Assembly (NCBI GenBank): GCA_025345505.1
Contig: JANVCC010000112.1
Span: forward strand, 295,725 to 359,724
Direction: 5' to 3'
Source of the DNA: Todiramphus chloris collaris
Taxonomy: Eukaryota > Chordata > Aves > Coraciiformes > Alcedinidae
Length of the DNA: 64,000 bases
Position 1 is the first letter of the stretch, and every line of letters begins with the position of its first letter. Shown one piece after another: positions 14,501 through 37,928 of the stretch. The notes beneath the pieces were generated by a model. That model had not been told where the DNA came from. It saw nothing but the letters and a program-made list of their open reading frames with translations, and did no database searches. The position numbers were made by a program, and so were the translations under genes.

Positions 14501-15879
14501 CACTGATGTTACTGGGAAGTCTTTCACACACCAAAGGTCTGAAGGACAGGAATATTACTGAGCTCACAAAAACTCATTCTGAAGCTAGAAAATGCTAGAA
14601 TTACCATCACAGAAGTAACTCTGATTTAAATCCTTCTTGACATACACAGCACAATCCTTAATTATATTATAATACCTTCCCCAGGTGTCAGCATGTACTT
14701 CACCCCCATCTCTATTTCTACCTGCTCACTCTAGCTGCTCCTTGCCTCTTCCCCAGCCTGTGGATGAGCCCAGGTCCTAATCTTCCAGTCAAGACTCCCA
14801 GTCGGGTACAGAATTCCTCAGCAAGCCTTAAAGCCTAGCTCTCTTAACCAGAGGTACCATTTCCCCACACTGCAAGTAAGCCCCGCTCCCAAACTGGGCA
14901 CAATCCACATCCACAAGAGTTACAGCTGAGCCTTGGCCGATACAAAACCGTCTGAGCTGCCCGAGAGTTCACAGTAGCCAAGGAACCACCTTTGATCTGT
15001 GCAAAGAGAGAGCATTTCTATTAAACCCAGCATTTATATCTTCTCTGCTTTTCTGTCTGGTGTTTGGCTAAATAGAAAGAATCTGACAGCGATACTGTTT
15101 TGAAGGCACTGAAGTAGAGCTAGAAAATGAGAGAACCAGATGTCCCTGAAGGAATGCTGGGAAATGTTTGAGATAAAGGGGAAGGGGGGGAAACAACAAA
15201 AAAAAAAAAAACCAAAAGGAAAAAAAAAAAAAATCCCACCTTTAACCAAAATGTCCCAGAGGATATCTTTTTTGGAGGTTCTGTGTCAACAAGTGACACT
15301 GACACAACACTGTATGCTTTTCCTCCCCTCTTTAGCAGGGGAATTTTGACTGACCAGATATTTTGTCAACATCAAGTAGAATGATTTACACTGGCATGGA
15401 TTCAACCTTAAAAGTCTTTGTTATTTTTCTTCAAGACACAGAGCACCCATGTTTCTAAAGAGAGCAGAGATTTGGAAAAATATCCCTATCCAAGTATCCA
15501 CTCACACTCCAAATTAAGATCTAGCACAATCTCATTTGAAGACCCAGTGCAATTTCTAGTAGCTAGAAATTCAAGGATCATTTAAAGCTGTCCAGAATAA
15601 AAACTGAGAATAGCTCCATAAGATAAAGAGCGTGTGTGAAGGAGGCAGACCTCTTCAGCTCTACCCATCCTCCAAAGCAGCACTTTCTGGTTCAGATTTG
15701 TGTCAACATGAGACTCACAAGTTTCATCTTTTCAAAAAAAAAAACCAAAAAACCTGTAGTTTCTTACAGAAAGTTTGCAAATGTGAAACAAAGCAGAAAC
15801 CCAGACAGGATTCTTATTAGTTTCATTTATCTTTTCAGGACTCAGTTTTAACAGAATATTTCTGTGCGTGCTTCTTGAT

Positions 15880-16140
15880 ATTGATGCTAAATAATATAAA
15901 GTGCTAATTGCTTTGCTGAATTGGGATCCTTTTGCTGAAAGAGCTTTTTATCAACGTTGCGTAAGAAAACCTAACCGCAGCTCTTCAAAAATAATTAAAT
16001 CCAATTTGTATTGGCATCAACACTCTCAGCTTCAAGACTAATTTCTTTATGCCATCAGCTAATTTCATCTGTTCGCTGTGTACCGGCTTTCAACCGCTTT
16101 AAACGCCTCTGTAATTACCCTCCCTATGCCACCTCTTCTC
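15880..16140. promoter_or_regulatory. Candidate conserved non-coding stretch, intron 6
   Basis: Repeat-free block with AATAATTAAAT and a CCAATTTGTATTGG inverted repeat (about 16000-16013), and unusually well-retained CpGs (TCAACGTTGCG, AACCGC, TTCGC). Conservation is inferred from appearance. Confidence 0.3.
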
Positions 16141-16677
16141 AAACACTCAGCGATCTTCCTCCAAGGTTTGGCACTTGGAAAGAAGATCGCGTGTGTCTGG
16201 CTAACGCAAACATACCTCGCGCAGCCCTGCTCCCGCAGCACAGCTCTCGGGCACAGAGCCGTAAGAGCAAGGCAATTATTTCTATCCTTTCTGATACCAG
16301 CCTCTTGCACAGAGCTGCAAAGATCAAGACAAGGACCCAGACGGAAAAATATGGTAGCAGAAAACTTTTCCCCTGGAGCAAAGGAATAGCCCTAACTAGA
16401 GCAAGTGAACTCCTACCATCATCAGGCTGAAAATCCAGCTTGGTAGCGCAGTCAGCAGTAACAAGGCAAAGCGTAAGAGGCATGCAGGACTGATGGCATG
16501 TCCTGGGGAGAAAGGGGACTGGTTCTTTGGGGTAAGCACTGGGAATACAGGGGAAAGACTGTCAGCGGAGCAACTTCCTAGTAGGCTACAGAGCCTGAAT
16601 CCTGAAAGGATTTGTGGTGATTGATGGCATCATTTTACTTTCCTTGGGATTCACATTTCCAATGAGAATAGTTATTC

Positions 16678-16696
16678 TTTTTTTTTTTTTTTTTTT
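16678..16696. repeat. Poly-T tract (T19)
   Basis: Nineteen T followed by AAAG. No SINE body is recognisable beside it. Confidence 0.9.
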
Positions 16697-17714
16697 AAAG
16701 GGATGAAAAATCCGTGGAGCGTAATTTTCTGCCTTCATGCCAAAAACTGAGCAGAGGGAAAAGGGCTCAACATTCCACAGGCTGCAGAGCTGGAGTCACT
16801 TCCCTCACTAATCGCCCCAGGCCATGTGGGTATGAAGTTATGACACTTGAAGCTGCAAAGCTTCTACATCCCAGGCTCTGCCAGCTCAGTCACTGGGCCA
16901 CTTTTCTAAAAAAAATTGCTTTGGTACTCAACTGTGTGTATTAAACTGACATCACTGTGTCTGAACACGCGAGCAAGAATGTTTGGGGGTTTTTATTTGG
17001 TTTTTCCCCTCAGTGAGAACGCTATTTAAAGTGCAGATTAAAAATCTGATTTTCATTTTATTATCTCAATGAAGATGTTTTTGCTGGATGTAGTGGTGTC
17101 TAGAAACAGAACCTTCTGAAAATGTCTCACAGTAGGAATTCAGAATAAATCTGAAAGCACCCAAAATTGTTAGCTGCTTTTGAATTTTCTTCCTGCTAAA
17201 ATATATATAACCACTTCCAGAGTACTGGAATACAACCTTGGCCCTGCTTCCACTAAAATGAAAGGAAGTTTTGGGGTGGATTTGCACAAGATAAATCCCC
17301 AAACCTCTAACGTATCATACAAATAGGAGCACTGGTGTTTATTTTTTGCTGGAATAAATACAAAAATCCCTTTGGTGGGAGAAATGCCATCAGCTGGTGA
17401 AATCAGCTTTATGCCATCTCCTGTCGGTGTGAGAGCACTTGGGAGATCATCAGAGGGGCAAGTGATTAAAAGCCACCATAGGGCTATCAGTTGCCACTTC
17501 ATTTTATTTTATTTTCTTGAAATAGCCTTTGTAGGAAAGATAAAAACCCACGTAGGAGAGAGCAGCTCCTTTTGCCTAATGGGTTCACAGGCACTGAGAC
17601 TCGAATAAGCTGACTGCTTAAAAACAACTCAGGAGCCACAGTAAAAGATAGAAAATTATTGCTTCCTGTCATGACCAAATATTAAACACAGCACACACCT
17701 AATGGCTCTATCAC

Positions 17715-17724
17715 TCCCCAGGGA
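17715..17724. promoter_or_regulatory. EBF-type palindromic site TCCCCAGGGA in intron 6
   Basis: It matches the EBF consensus core TCCCNNGGGA exactly. EBF proteins bind such palindromes as dimers, so this could be an autoregulatory or cross-regulatory site. A 10-bp match can occur by chance in 64 kb. Confidence 0.35.
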
Positions 17725-18070
17725 TGAAGCTTTATGAACAATAAAATCCCAGCAGACTTGCACTGTTTGGACTTAGAAGCCTCATTATAGGCTCACTGAT
17801 CCAACACAATTTACAAGCTCAATGGACTCCACTTGAAGGAAAAGCCACCAAACGTGGAGTTATAAATGGAAAACCCACGGAGAAATAAGCATTTCTTTGT
17901 GAAGGAAATTAGCAGAGAAGAGGAGATGGAGAGGAAAAGTTAAAAAAAGAAAGATGGGTTGGATGACAGCAGCATGTTAGAGATCCAAATCAGAGAGAAA
18001 GATTGGACCACAAATCACACTCGCAGAGAGGAAACGCTCTTTCAGGACGTGCTTACATGCCTGGAACACA

Positions 18071-18165
18071 CGAGACTTGGATCCCACTCCACAGTGTCAA
18101 AAATTGTCTCTGCTACGTGATCTTGGGCAAGTCACGTAAGCTCTTAATGTCTTTAAAATGATAAC
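18071..18165 (+). mobile_element. MIR-like SINE remnant
   Basis: GTGATCTTGGGCAAGTCACG at 18117-18136, preceded by a GGATCCCA-type segment and followed by a TTTAAAATGATAACT segment, matches the MIR core (GACCTTGGGCAAGTCACTTA, then GTAAAATGGGGATA). MIR is an ancient amniote CORE-SINE. Confidence 0.75.
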
Positions 18166-20654
18166 TGACTTCAGCAAGTTTCAGATAATATGTTATGTAT
18201 TTTTGATCTCAGCCTTGTCTTCATTTTACAAGGACTTTGGGTGATGTTCTGAGCAGGACAAATTATTTCATACTCTATCCAAAAGCAGGAAGCATCACAT
18301 ATTAATTGGGAGGCCACCTTCAGATGTGAAGCAATTGCTTCAGAGAGGCTGAAATCCTAGGATGTTTGCAGGGTGGAAAATACATGAGAACCTACCAGAA
18401 ACAGATGGTGAAAGAAACGCGCAAGGAAGGGATGGACAGAAACAAAAGGTTCAAAAGGAAAGCAAGAGGCAGTAACAAAAAAGATTAAGGCAGATGAAGT
18501 GACAAGTCCATAAAACCAGGTCTAGATGGAGGCCGAGAGGAGTGCAAAACTGATAAGGAAGGGTATTTGAGGTCACAGGCACACAGAAGATGCTTTCATT
18601 AGGTTGCAAATACTGGGAAATATTGGCCTTTTCAGTGATGAGTGCAGGCAGGTCCAGGCAAACACAGAGCCATTTTCAAAACGTTGAGCTGTAGAGCTCC
18701 CATCTCACACACCACTGCTCTACATGAGCAGAACTTCTTTTGGGCTGTTTGCAGAGTGAATTTACCCTCATCTTCTATTCCTGGAGGTGCTTTAGCTCAT
18801 GGGAAACTTGCATTCCGTTCACCTCTCCACCACTACCAAACTGAGTGGTCCCAATGGCTCCTTACGCTGCTCTCTCAACTGTCCTAAGACCTCTTATTAT
18901 CAGCTGCCTGTGCAGCCACTTAACCTCCCCACTGTCGATGAGAACACAACAGAGACTGAATCAACTTCTCCTTTATCGCAGGGACAAAGCTTCAATTTAA
19001 AAAGGACAAGGATTTCTCACACACACAGTGTTTGCACTTTGCTCAGAACTTTGCATTGCTCAGTCAGGACGCAGCCAGCCAGCACCATCGCTGCTTTTGA
19101 TCTCAGCTACAGCACAACTAATCTAACAAGACTGGAACCCATCCCTGCTTGCTGTCCAAACTGCACTAAAGCATCATGGTGGCTTATCTGATTTACGCAG
19201 AATTGCTAAAGTCCTTTGGGTCTTGCCTTCATTGGACTTATTTTCTTGAGGCTTCCAGGCAGTAGCAGCAATAGTCAGATTTTGTTTCTTTAGATTATAT
19301 AATGTGTCTTTGCTCAGACTTAACCATTCTCCCCTTGTAGTTCTGAAACCAGAGCATGTGCTAACTATTCCAGTTACAGGCTTAGTGGAACTAAAGCAAT
19401 CAGGATGGGTTAACACTCCCTTCCCAGCACATTTTCCCCTCTAAGATATCCCAAAAGGCAGATGCTCCATTCAGGGGAGTCAGGTGAGGCGCTCAGGAGA
19501 AAGTGGCTGCACAGTTGCACCAAGACAGCACGTGGTTGGGAGCACACATGGACAAAAAGCTCCTGGAAAGGAGCTTCCGCTTCTGTGAGCTTCCTAGCAA
19601 ATCTATCCTTGAAATCAGCACTGATTTAAACTCATGTCATTTATTTTTGCGTAGTTTCAGAAGCAGCAGCACCTTCAGGCCAGGCTGCTGCAGCTGGCAG
19701 CCCGGAGGAGAAAAACTTTGTCAATCACTCTAAACCAAGCTCCACCCTAAGGGCAGCAGCCTCCCACCTCAGCACAGTATCTCCACACATGGATTCGCAG
19801 CGCGTCTTTGTGTCGCAGTGAAAGCTAGAACAGCACACACACTTGTTTAGCGTCAGCCTGCGTGAACAGATAGAAAAACCCCGGGAGTGTGCAACGGAGA
19901 GACAGGAGCAGAGCCCAGGACTTCACAGTTCAAACTAGTTCCTTAACCACAAGTCCATTCTTCATTTTTCTAGCACGCTCAGAGATCATTGAGCTATTTT
20001 TGACTCAGCAACTTGCTGGAAAACGCGTTCTGTTGACATTAAACAAAAAAACAATATTAAGTGACACAAGCTGGTCTCCAGCCTGCTCCGTTTACAAGCT
20101 TTAAGCAACTATACACATCAAAGATTCCAAGATGCTTTGGACAGCGAACTAGTAAAGAGATTTTTGGTTTGTCTAAGAGAGGGGAAGCGAGGGAAAAAAC
20201 CCAACAAAAAACCCCAAACCAAATTATGCACTGAGAACCACTTGTCAAATGGCTTGGCCAGTGCACTTTAAGTTACTGACTCCCCACAAACATCCAGTCT
20301 ACTAAAAAATTCATAAAGAGACAGATGGCACAACAGCAGCTCTTTGCAGGAGAGCAGGGTTTAGCAGTGAACAAAGGACTTTGACTCCCTAGGACAAGAG
20401 AAGAGATCACTGCGGGTTTTGGAGGCTTGGAAGGGGGGAGCTGAGGAGGGGCTGCCTCTGTCTGGGGCTCCCGGTTTCACCCCACAGCAGCAGCAGATTT
20501 GAGGCATTTCTTCCACCTTGGCAGGCTCACAAGGCGCACGGAGAACAGAGCAGGACAAGAACAATCCAACTCTGCCATGTAGATATATGAAAAATGAAAA
20601 GTCCTATTTGAGGATCTGAATCCACTTTCCAGAGTGAGGTAATTGCTAACACTT

Positions 20655-20770
20655 TGCATTAGAGGGGAAACTGAGGCACAGGGCTCCGGGACTTGTTTAA
20701 AATGACAGGGCAACTTGGTGTCAGTGGGAATTTGATCCAGTCCTCTCCATTCCTGCTGTTCTGCATCTAA
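20655..20770 (-). mobile_element. MIR-like SINE remnant
   Basis: GGGGAAACTGAGGCACAGGG followed by a GACTTGTTTAAAATGACA segment and a GGGAATTTGATCCAG box-B-like segment is the reverse complement of a MIR element. Confidence 0.7.
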
Positions 20771-22750
20771 GCATTAGGAAATATCCTTGCGTTACCTTGA
20801 GATCAGGCTGAAAGGGAGATGGAAGGGATAAAGTCCTTTTTAGATGGCTGAGATTAAAAGAAGAGGGGAAAAAAAAAAACCAAACCAGCCACCAAAACCA
20901 TGATAACCAGAAATCCACAGTTACTTCCAGCCAGATCCTTCAAAATGAAAGACAATCTATACTCTTGTTTGCCTGTTTTAGGCAGAGGGAACAGGAGGGG
21001 GAATACAAGATGACATAAAGCCCAGTGTTATTAATGTGGACACCTCACACAGAGCACTTCAGCACACAGCACGGACACTCGAGGGCCACAGTCAAAATGT
21101 TTGAGCCTGGCAACAGCTGTCTTTCCTAAAGTGAGCTTTAGTGCTTGTGAAATGTGCCAGGCAGCCAGCCTGGGAGAGTTCAGTCCCCTGGCTGTCTCTA
21201 GAGCAGGTAGGGCAGGAGCGTCAGCAGGGAAGAAAATCTCTGCACTGAAGGGCCAGGCCCCTGTGGCACAAGAAGGTAATCCAGCCCCTTCTGTTTCGCT
21301 GTAGAGATGCTAACAAGCGTGCCAGCTGTGCTGCTGCCTTGGGGGGTTTCTTTAAAAATAAAAATAATAGAAGCCTCCCTGTTTACAGCATGTGTCAGCT
21401 GACCAATGCTGTAGCTGTCACTGGCTATGGAAGCCACAGTGCCAAGTGCTCAGCTGGGGCGGGTTGTGCAGTGCTGCTGGCCCCGCTGCAGAGCTGGCCC
21501 CATGCCCCCACCCCAGTTACTGCCTGTCTCTGCCCAGGGAGATACCCCCCAGCCTGGCAGCTGCCCCAACCCCAGCCAGCACTGCTGCCCCAGCAGCAGC
21601 TGCACTACAGGAAGAAATAAAAGGTGGCAGAAAAACGCGGTAGGTTCTTTACAGGGCGAATAGGAAGAGTTGGGTTAATAGCAGGAGGAATTGAACCCAG
21701 GATCTCAGACTCTTGAAGCACCTGAGCTAAATGTTCTCATTCCATCAGCTGAAAGACAGCAGAGGACTTGAGCCTCCACACAATAAGCCCATGAAGACAG
21801 CCAGCTAACTGCAGCACAGAGCTTCCGCTCACGTTTTGCAGTGAGTGGTGTTCCAAGTAATTTCCTCTGTAGCAACAAAAAAATCCTCTGTCCCATCCCA
21901 GTTGCATTGCATTGTTTAATTGAATTAAGATGTTCTATTTGAATTACATAGAAATTTATTTTATCTCATTAGAAGAAAAAGAAAAAAAGCCACGAAAACC
22001 AAATAAACTGGTCAGTCAAAAAACATCACGCAGTTCCCCCCGTACCCTGATGGCTTCAGCCAGACCAAAAAGACCACAGCTTCAGTAAACTAGGCAAAGC
22101 ACTGAGAGTAACAAGAGCACAAAATAACCTGCTCTAAAGAGATTAATTAAAGAGATTAAACAAAGAATAAAACTCACCTAAAATGGGAGAAAATCTGCAG
22201 TGAAATGAGGAATTAAAAAGAAACTTAGTTTTATGATGTGGATGCCACAAAAGAATTTATTTGCATAACTGGGGTGAGAAAGGTAGCAAACCAAGTAAAC
22301 ACAATATAGGTGTGACAGCATACAGCTTGCATTTGGGAAGCATCATCTGCAAAAGAACATACTTCCACTTTTCTGTCTGAAAGTCACCCCAAACCCATCC
22401 ACTTCCTACCCTGCCTATGATTTCAGCACAGGAGGAAACATTAGTATGCGAAGTTCACTCGGATTTCCAGGAACAAGGCACCTTAAGAAGCAGCACTTCA
22501 GCTGTGAGGGAAACAAACAAAAACATTTACACTTCTGAAGTCTCATAAACCTACTAATTCCACAGGTACTAACCTCAAACACTAGGCAGGAGGATGAGAC
22601 AAATAGAAGTTAGGACAACTGGGAATACACCAGTGCTAGGATCTGCTCTGGGCGCACACTGGAACCAAATCTAAAGAGCTTTGGTGAGTTTTGATTTTCT
22701 ACACAAAGTTAAAGCTTGCTCTAACATTTTGAGAAGTGTTACACTAGTGT

Positions 22751-22940
22751 TAAGAATCACAGAGTCAAAGGTTAGAAACAACCTTCAAGATCATCAAGTC
22801 CAGCCAACTAGTAAATACCATCAGGACCACTAAACCATGTCCTGAAGTGCCACATCCACATGGTTTTTAAACCCCTCCAAGGATGGTGATTCCACCACCT
22901 CCCTGGGCAGCTTATTCCAATACCTAAGCACTCAGTTCTG
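22751..22940 (-). mobile_element. CR1 LINE 3' fragment
   Basis: AATCACAGAGTCAAAGGTTA, a CATCAAGTCCAGCC segment, CACATCCACATGG, a TTTAAACCCCTCCAAGGATG segment and CCTCCCTGGGCAGC are typical of the antisense CR1 3' end. The 3' terminus therefore faces the left. It is diverged and heavily 5'-truncated, inserted in EBF2 intron 6 in the gene's own orientation. Confidence 0.85.
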
Positions 22941-25900
22941 ACTCAGAAGGTAGCAGGAACCTAAATACTCCAGTGTAACCTACAGGTCTTTGTCAGTGGG
23001 AGAGGGCGCACTAAATCTTACTGAAGAAGCTCCCTTTCATATAAACGAAGTGCTGGTTTCCAAGAGTGAATGGAAAAATAACTGCAAGATCCTTCAGATC
23101 TAAATCTAGTCCCCAGAGCAAAGGTTATGGCAGAAATGTTTTATTCAGCGTAAGGACTTTTGGAATTCATTCAAGGAGAAGAAAAAGCCCAACAACAACA
23201 ACATGGCTGACATTTTTTTCCCACTGAACTATTCCTTCCTTTTTAAGCAGGGATACAAGTTTCCATGATTTCACAAACGCCAAAGGCTTGTGCCTCCCTG
23301 CAGCAACAAACCGGGAAACCGACACATGGCAGCCTAAGCATCGGTCTTTGGAAGCATCCAGAGCAAGAAAGTGGGGAGAAAGAACAAATAAAGGGGAAAA
23401 CACTGTAACTGGGGTTATGTTCATTTGCAGCAACTTATGTAGTGCCTGAACTTAGGTACATTTGGTGGGTGTTTAGTTCAGTGCAACACTGGGTGGCAGG
23501 TTATAACCTCAACTGATCTGAACGCTCCGTGAGGTTCTTGGATGCGTCTCTAGCGTGGTCAGAAGCGTGCAATCAATCCCAGCACGGACTGTCGTTTGTA
23601 AATAAAACCTGCAGTTCATTTTAAACTAAAACTCACCATGAAGGCACCACTAAACTGAAAATCTTACTGTATATACTGGCCTGTGTGGTTCCTGATGGTT
23701 GCAAGCTCCACTTCAGAAATCACATTCCCCCTGCTACCAAGTTCTTAAGCATAGATCCTTTCGTCTAAAGAAGCCATATAAAGACACCCTAAATAAATAA
23801 GCAACCTGCTGCCCAAGCTAGTTCAGAACACACAGGACACTCCAGCATTTTCTGCTCGTTTGAAAGGCAGGATTGAGTGTAGCTTGGGAGAGCAGACACT
23901 GCTCAGCTCAACTCCTGAGGAGTTGCACTCACTGCTGTGGATGTCTGAGGGTGATGGACTATGCAGCAAATTCCTCTGTGCACAGCCAGGCACAGCGTAA
24001 CTTCGTTATTATATTTGCATTATGTGTGTTGATTAAGATGCAGTACACAGGATTATCCCTCACTCCCCAAACTTTGCTTAAGTGGGTAAAGTGGTGGAAT
24101 TGAAATAAGTGTACAGAAGAGGGAGTCGTTTGCTAGATGCTGCACTACTGACTGGCAGTAGAACACAAAGTTTTAGCTTTGAGTTTAGCTTCTACCACCA
24201 CACCATTCACTAAACCAGGCCACCTCCAGACAGCAGTGGGGATTTGTCATCATTTCTTTCCTCTGTGGTCTAAATCTGATGTAGTGACTGCCTTTAGAAA
24301 CAAGTGAAACAGCTTTACCAGACTTATTACATTATTATCAGCCCTCCTGAACTCCAGATTTCACTTGCAATTTTGAGATGTGCACACAGAGATAAGAGGG
24401 CAGAACTGACACTCAACAAGAAACTGCCAGACTGAACCTAGAAGATGCTTCCACACGAAGGAAATGCCTGCTGCTGGTAGCAAGGGAGTTGCAAACAGAA
24501 GTTCTAGGGTCAGAGCAAGTTAGGAAAGGTTAGGACTCACTGACTGCACAGATGACTCACGATGCACGTTTTACACGCGGCTGTTAAAAAGAATAACCCT
24601 GCTGTTTCTAACAGTTTCACTCCCTTTGCGTTTTACATCAGCAGATCTCAAACCCCCACAGAAAGCAGCAGAATCTCTGTTGTGACTGAGAATGGGCAGC
24701 TTGCTCAAGATGACCGATGCAGTCAGTGGTAGGAACTACCCCCATAACTCACAGGCTGCTCTCCTGCCTGACATCGTGCTGCTTCTCCAGCAGGAAGACA
24801 AGCTTCAGAAAACGGAGACTTCAGCTTGGAAGGTTCCCAAACACAGATTTATACCAAACATCAACACGGCCAAAAATAAGCTAGAAATTTCACAGAAAAG
24901 GTCAAGATGGCACATCTAGGACTTCTGCTTCTAGTCAGGAAGCTGCCCCTCCCCACAACAGCCCAGTTTGTTGGAATTTCCAACTTTTGCCCCAAATACT
25001 ACTTGTAAGTACAATATTAAAGGGAAAACCACAGGGTGAAGGGAGTGGAAGAACCCCATCACTTCAAAGTTACAAAATTATTTACATTAACTCTGTGATG
25101 GAAAAATGAAGGAAATAATTGTAGATCTTTATTCAAACCAGCTTGACTATTCTGAATGCCAAAACAAATTCACAAGTAATACTATAACAAACAGCACTTA
25201 TTAGAATGGAGATAGAACACACCAGACACATACAGACATAAAAACTGAATCCACAATCAGTCCACTTCAACATCCCCTGGCTCCTCGTACCAGCTGCTTC
25301 AGGGAAAAGAAACTCTTTAAACAGCTACTATAGAATAATCAGGGGTGGAAGGGGCAGGGGAGGGGGAGGTTTCTTCCTGACTTTTACATTTACTGTTCTC
25401 CTGGAGATCTTGGTCATGCACACGTTTTGGAAAGATCTCTGTCTAGTCTTAGCTTTCCTTTTTGAATCTTCCTGAACTCCAGATCTCCAACAACACTTTG
25501 AGGCAGTGAGTTCCACAGGAGAGTTTGCTAAGCCTCCACAAATACAATTTTTAATGCACCAGTTCATGATTTAACCAACTGCTGCTCTCCTCTATTTATG
25601 TTATTGACCTAGAAAATGGCAAACAGAACCAGTACCTGGAACTGAGTAACACAGGAAGCTGCTGTTCTACATAAAATTGCTCACAATCCCCGAACCACCA
25701 GTTTTAATCCTGCCTAACATGTTGAACTTCTGCCTTTACCCCTTCCTTTCTCCCTACTTTTCTGTTAGTTGTTAAAGAATGTTACTGAAGCTGCTAGGTG
25801 CTCAAAGCTTTATCTGTCTCAGTCATCCAGTTGGATCATATCCCTGGTGAACAGAAACTATTCCAGATGCATACATGGAATATTTTGTCACAGTGAAAAT

Positions 25901-26144
25901 GATACACAGAGAACTTAATTTAAAACTATAAACATCAGCAATTTTGTCAAGGTGAGCCCAGACAGACTAAAGCTAATCAACTCCTAGGCAGGCACTTCTG
26001 TAAAGAATCATAAAGCACAGACTCATGAAACACAGACATCCCCCGTTGGCAGGCACAGACAGATAACCATCAAGAAAGACCCTGAATTGCCTCAAAATGC
26101 AAACAGTTTGGGCTTCTGTGGGAAAATTAGGATTTGTTTCCTAC

Positions 26145-37362
<11,218 letters not shown>

Positions 37363-37928
37363 TTAAAAAGTCTATTCCAACTAGCAACAGTTTCCTTTTG
37401 GGAGATAAGGGAGGAGAAAAGAAAAAAAAAAAAAAAGACGCAGCCTTTGAAAGACACACACAAATCCCAGGAAAGTGGAGGAGTTCAGCTTTAAACCCAA
37501 CTTCTTCTGCTTTTAAATGCTACGTGTTTTTAATGCCTTCAAATAGGGAAAAGTTTCTCCTCTTGCAAAGTAAAAGTTATGCTGCTTCAGTCTTGCCTGG
37601 TATCATCATCCTTCAAACGCAGGAAACTGCATCCAGAAACTGATGGCTGTTAACAAGGATCACCTGTTTCTCAGCAGACACAGGGAGAAGGATTGATTGC
37701 TGCCTAATCCAGGGGAACGGAAGGGGAAAAAAAAAGGAGGGGGGGGGGGAAACAAAAAAAAAAAAAAAAAAAAATAAAAAAAGGGGGGGGGGGAGCGGGA
37801 TAAATTGCAAAACAAAGGGAGAAATGGAGCTAAAGAGAGTGTGATTCCGCCCCACGCCCGGGAAGCGCCGGTCCCTCCCCGAGCGGTCACCATGAATGGG
37901 TTACAGCGGCCGGGCCCGACATAGCGGA
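37363..37928 (-). other. EBF2: Presumed EBF2 5' leader / core promoter
   Basis: This lies between the start codon and the promoter motif cluster. It probably holds the transcription start and 5' UTR, but no TATA box or initiator can be fixed by eye. It contains a G11 run (37739-37749), a near-pure A tract (37750-37782) and a second G11 (37783-37793). On the transcript strand this reads C-T-C. Upstream ATGs on the minus strand open short frames across this tract that would encode Pro/Phe-rich junk, so a transcript starting above about 37.85 kb would carry upstream ORFs. Confidence 0.6.
37739..37793. repeat. G11 / A-tract / G11 composite homopolymer
   Basis: G11 (37739-37749), an A-rich tract with one C and one T (37750-37782), then G11 (37783-37793), in the presumed EBF2 leader. 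Confidence 0.95.

Larger units (their letters stand above)
1..26144 (-). other. EBF2: EBF2 intron 6, proximal part (continues beyond window)
   Basis: It starts at the exon 6 donor and runs off the left edge. A search by eye on the minus strand for the next COE exon (FFLKFFLKCNQNCLK...) found nothing. The large intron fits the long intron 6 known in EBF1. Contents noted separately: candidate conserved stretches (7380-7620, 7800-8070, 15880-16140), an EBF-type palindrome (17715-17724), MIR-like SINEs, a CR1 fragment (22751-22940), and G-runs at 10524-10542 and 11544-11559. Open frames of 60-150 codons here have no recognisable homology or splice context. Confidence 0.85.

Noticed and set aside
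16011-16430. 139-codon + strand frame with overlapping open frames on both strands
   Set aside because: Openness reflects CpG-retaining sequence; no domain seen. Kept only as a possible conserved non-coding block.
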